From assembly GCA_044227705.1 (NCBI GenBank), contig JBGAWE010000204.1, positions 1-8,224 on the forward strand: a DNA stretch of 8,224 nt, read 5' to 3'. Positions 7,901 through 8,224 of the stretch are shown piece after piece. The stretch's first letter is position 1. Each line of letters starts with the position of its first letter. Origin of the DNA: JANOQP01 sp044227705 (GTDB taxonomy: Bacteria > Bacteroidota > Bacteroidia > Chitinophagales > Saprospiraceae). A program made the position numbers and the translations under genes. The notes under the pieces were generated by a model. It did no database searches. It worked only from the letters and a program-made list of their open reading frames with translations, and was not told the origin of the DNA.

Positions 7901-8224
7901 GCCCCGACACCGGCAGGTTTCTGTGGCCCTGTGACCGTCGTGGCCAGCGACCCGCTCGGTTTCGTCAACCTGTACGCTGGGCTGCCGGACACGATTTCAT
8001 ACCTCGCCACAGACATGGCCGGGAACTCGGCGACCTGCGTGTTCATCCTCACAGCCATCGACACGGTGAAGCCGGTGCTCTCCTGTCCGCCTGCCATCAC
8101 GGTGGACGTCGCCGGGACAGTCCTTTCCGACCCCGGCCAGTACATCATCAGCGCGGACACGGTGAGCGGCTGCACGTCGGTCATCCTCAATTTTGGCCTC
8201 CCGAGCGTCAACGAGAACTGCTCG
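4946..8224 (+). CDS. Secreted surface protein with alternating cohesin-like and HYR domains (3' end outside window)
   Basis: The frame opens at ATG 4946 and runs 1093 codons with no stop to the last base, so only the N-terminal part is seen. MSKNYIICLAFIAGMMAQVSSTHGQ is a clear signal peptide, with likely cleavage before or after Gln25. Domains by residue: cohesin-like 1 about 26-168 (FTLQWDPTLLDF, GKLTFAW); HYR 1 about 172-258 (DPPILVCPADQTL); cohesin-like 2 about 260-400 (FTLNWNPAIIQF, GKLTFAW); HYR 2 about 402-492; cohesin-like 3 about 497-631 (VVGFNPAVISV); then HYR 3 to 8 from 632 to the window edge, starting near 632, 714, 803, 878, 958 and 1039. Each HYR repeat has a CP near its start and most end in an AGN...C or similar motif. 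No catalytic domain is visible. By analogy with the upstream gene it is inferred to be exported by T9SS, with the sorting domain beyond 8224. Adhesin or extracellular scaffold is the best guess. Confidence 0.92.
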   Translation, partial: MSKNYIICLAFIAGMMAQVSSTHGQTVGLEVGSATIGCTGSQTITVPVSMSNGSNITACQFTLQWDPTLLDFVPGSGTLQGIFATPLISPNFGESQISSGKLTFAWIDNPGVTTGTGAVTMFTIQFNILSPASSSIDIVGSPTPIKVGKGGPPPVNQSVQVTHGNISTGDTDPPILVCPADQTLTSDSPILVNTLFAYAADDCVLKSLDYVLSGATTGAGSGDASGQDLFNPGVTFLQYTATDGAGNTESCISTITINPDTLTVIAQSREGECNDPLYIDILVDNFDDVSTLGFTLNWNPAIIQFDSAGLYEDNFIGVQATDLGFFQVANGKLTFAWYDAANHSAPDQTRLFRIYFKAIGGYSTASSLTFSSSPTPQLAGTGAPTPTQIPAKWQDGTATIIDLTPPTITCPNDTIVQQIASFPYSIAGLNPVVADNCGVAGVDFELTSATTGSGPMPGNGQFSFNEGVTTVNLTVTDVAGNQSSCQFTATLTGQAKPNFILPTLSVECGTTDTVIELTVLDFKNVNSADLVVGFNPAVISVISVGDFHPATGGSGNWFSTVNGGQILLGFANTPNNTGVTLIDGAVLLKIHVKITGLAGATSQLTFDQQPSASSPGGPYPTVGQDGFLSVVDTKPPVLSGCPFDFQILAGSTCQAIAAWLPPTATDDCDGSNVVLTSDIHVGDTLGIGSHVVHYTVVDQSNHAAACQFTIDVIDATGPVITCPGNDTLAFDAGLCSVTIDSLGELPKYLSVSDNCTANPFVIEPNITFPQTLAAGEQLDVLWTAVDDAGNATYCNFIVSTQVAAPPTVVSCPGNTTVECDAVASFDVPLPVFDKGCSASLGYTVSDTTSFPNGTTTVLFKAFTAMDTVQCAFTVTVKDTKKPLITKCPANDTLLTSAGCTVTMPAYQVDIQDNCDQIVDVTFTPAPGVDLPVGDTTVVVVATDDAGNSDTCQFKITVKPTQTATYLNCPTDITYFDTCHVLATWTAPTPAGFCGPVTVVASDPLGFVNLYAGLPDTISYLATDMAGNSATCVFILTAIDTVKPVLSCPPAITVDVAGTVLSDPGQYIISADTVSGCTSVILNFGLPSVNENCS
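6839..8224 (+). repeat. Tandem HYR-like repeats 3-8 of gene 2 (array continues past the window)
   Basis: Five complete repeats and one cut repeat, of about 75-89 residues, follow the third cohesin-like domain. Their start motifs are DTKPPVLSGCP, DATGPVITCP, AAPPTVVSCP, DTKKPLITKCP, a degenerate TQTATYLNCP and DTVKPVLSCP. Their ends carry VDQSNHAAACQF, VDDAGNATYCNF, MDTVQCAF, TDDAGNSDTCQF and TDMAGNSATCVF. The copies are diverged at DNA level. The run is uninterrupted, unlike the alternating pattern in the first half of the protein. Confidence 0.8.

Overview
The window looks like a piece of a moderately GC-rich Bacteroidota chromosome, most like the Saprospiria/Lewinella type. The assignment rests on protein features: a C-terminal type IX secretion (T9SS) sorting domain, a SprB-type repeat, HYR (hyalin-like) repeats, and a dockerin cassette followed by a conserved 'VKIGDVDGD' segment, a combination typical of large surface proteins in that group. 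Neither gene has a Shine-Dalgarno sequence, which also fits. No sequence search was possible, so the taxonomy is an inference.

The layout is simple: two large plus-strand genes and two short AT-richer gaps. Positions 1-261 are an upstream region holding several copies of an AATCCGA-containing motif. Gene 1 (262-4695, 1477 aa) is complete. It encodes a signal peptide, an N-terminal beta domain, eight HYR-like repeats, one SprB-like repeat, a cohesin-like domain, a small carboxypeptidase-regulatory-like fold, a dockerin-like module, a second cohesin-like domain and the T9SS sorting domain. A perfect 17-bp hairpin follows its stop codon. The 250-bp gap holds that terminator, one more copy of the motif and a GC-rich leader hairpin. 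Gene 2 (4946 to beyond 8224, 1093 codons seen) has a signal peptide, three cohesin-like domains alternating with HYR repeats, and then a run of HYR repeats cut by the window edge.

Neither product has a recognisable catalytic domain. Both look like long, acidic, disulphide-containing surface or matrix fibres that could serve in adhesion, gliding or cell-cell contact. Related cohesin-like domains occur in both proteins and a dockerin-like module occurs in the first, so a non-covalent link between the two neighbours is conceivable but unproven. The terminator between them suggests separate transcripts. I saw no RNA gene, CRISPR array, insertion sequence or defence system.
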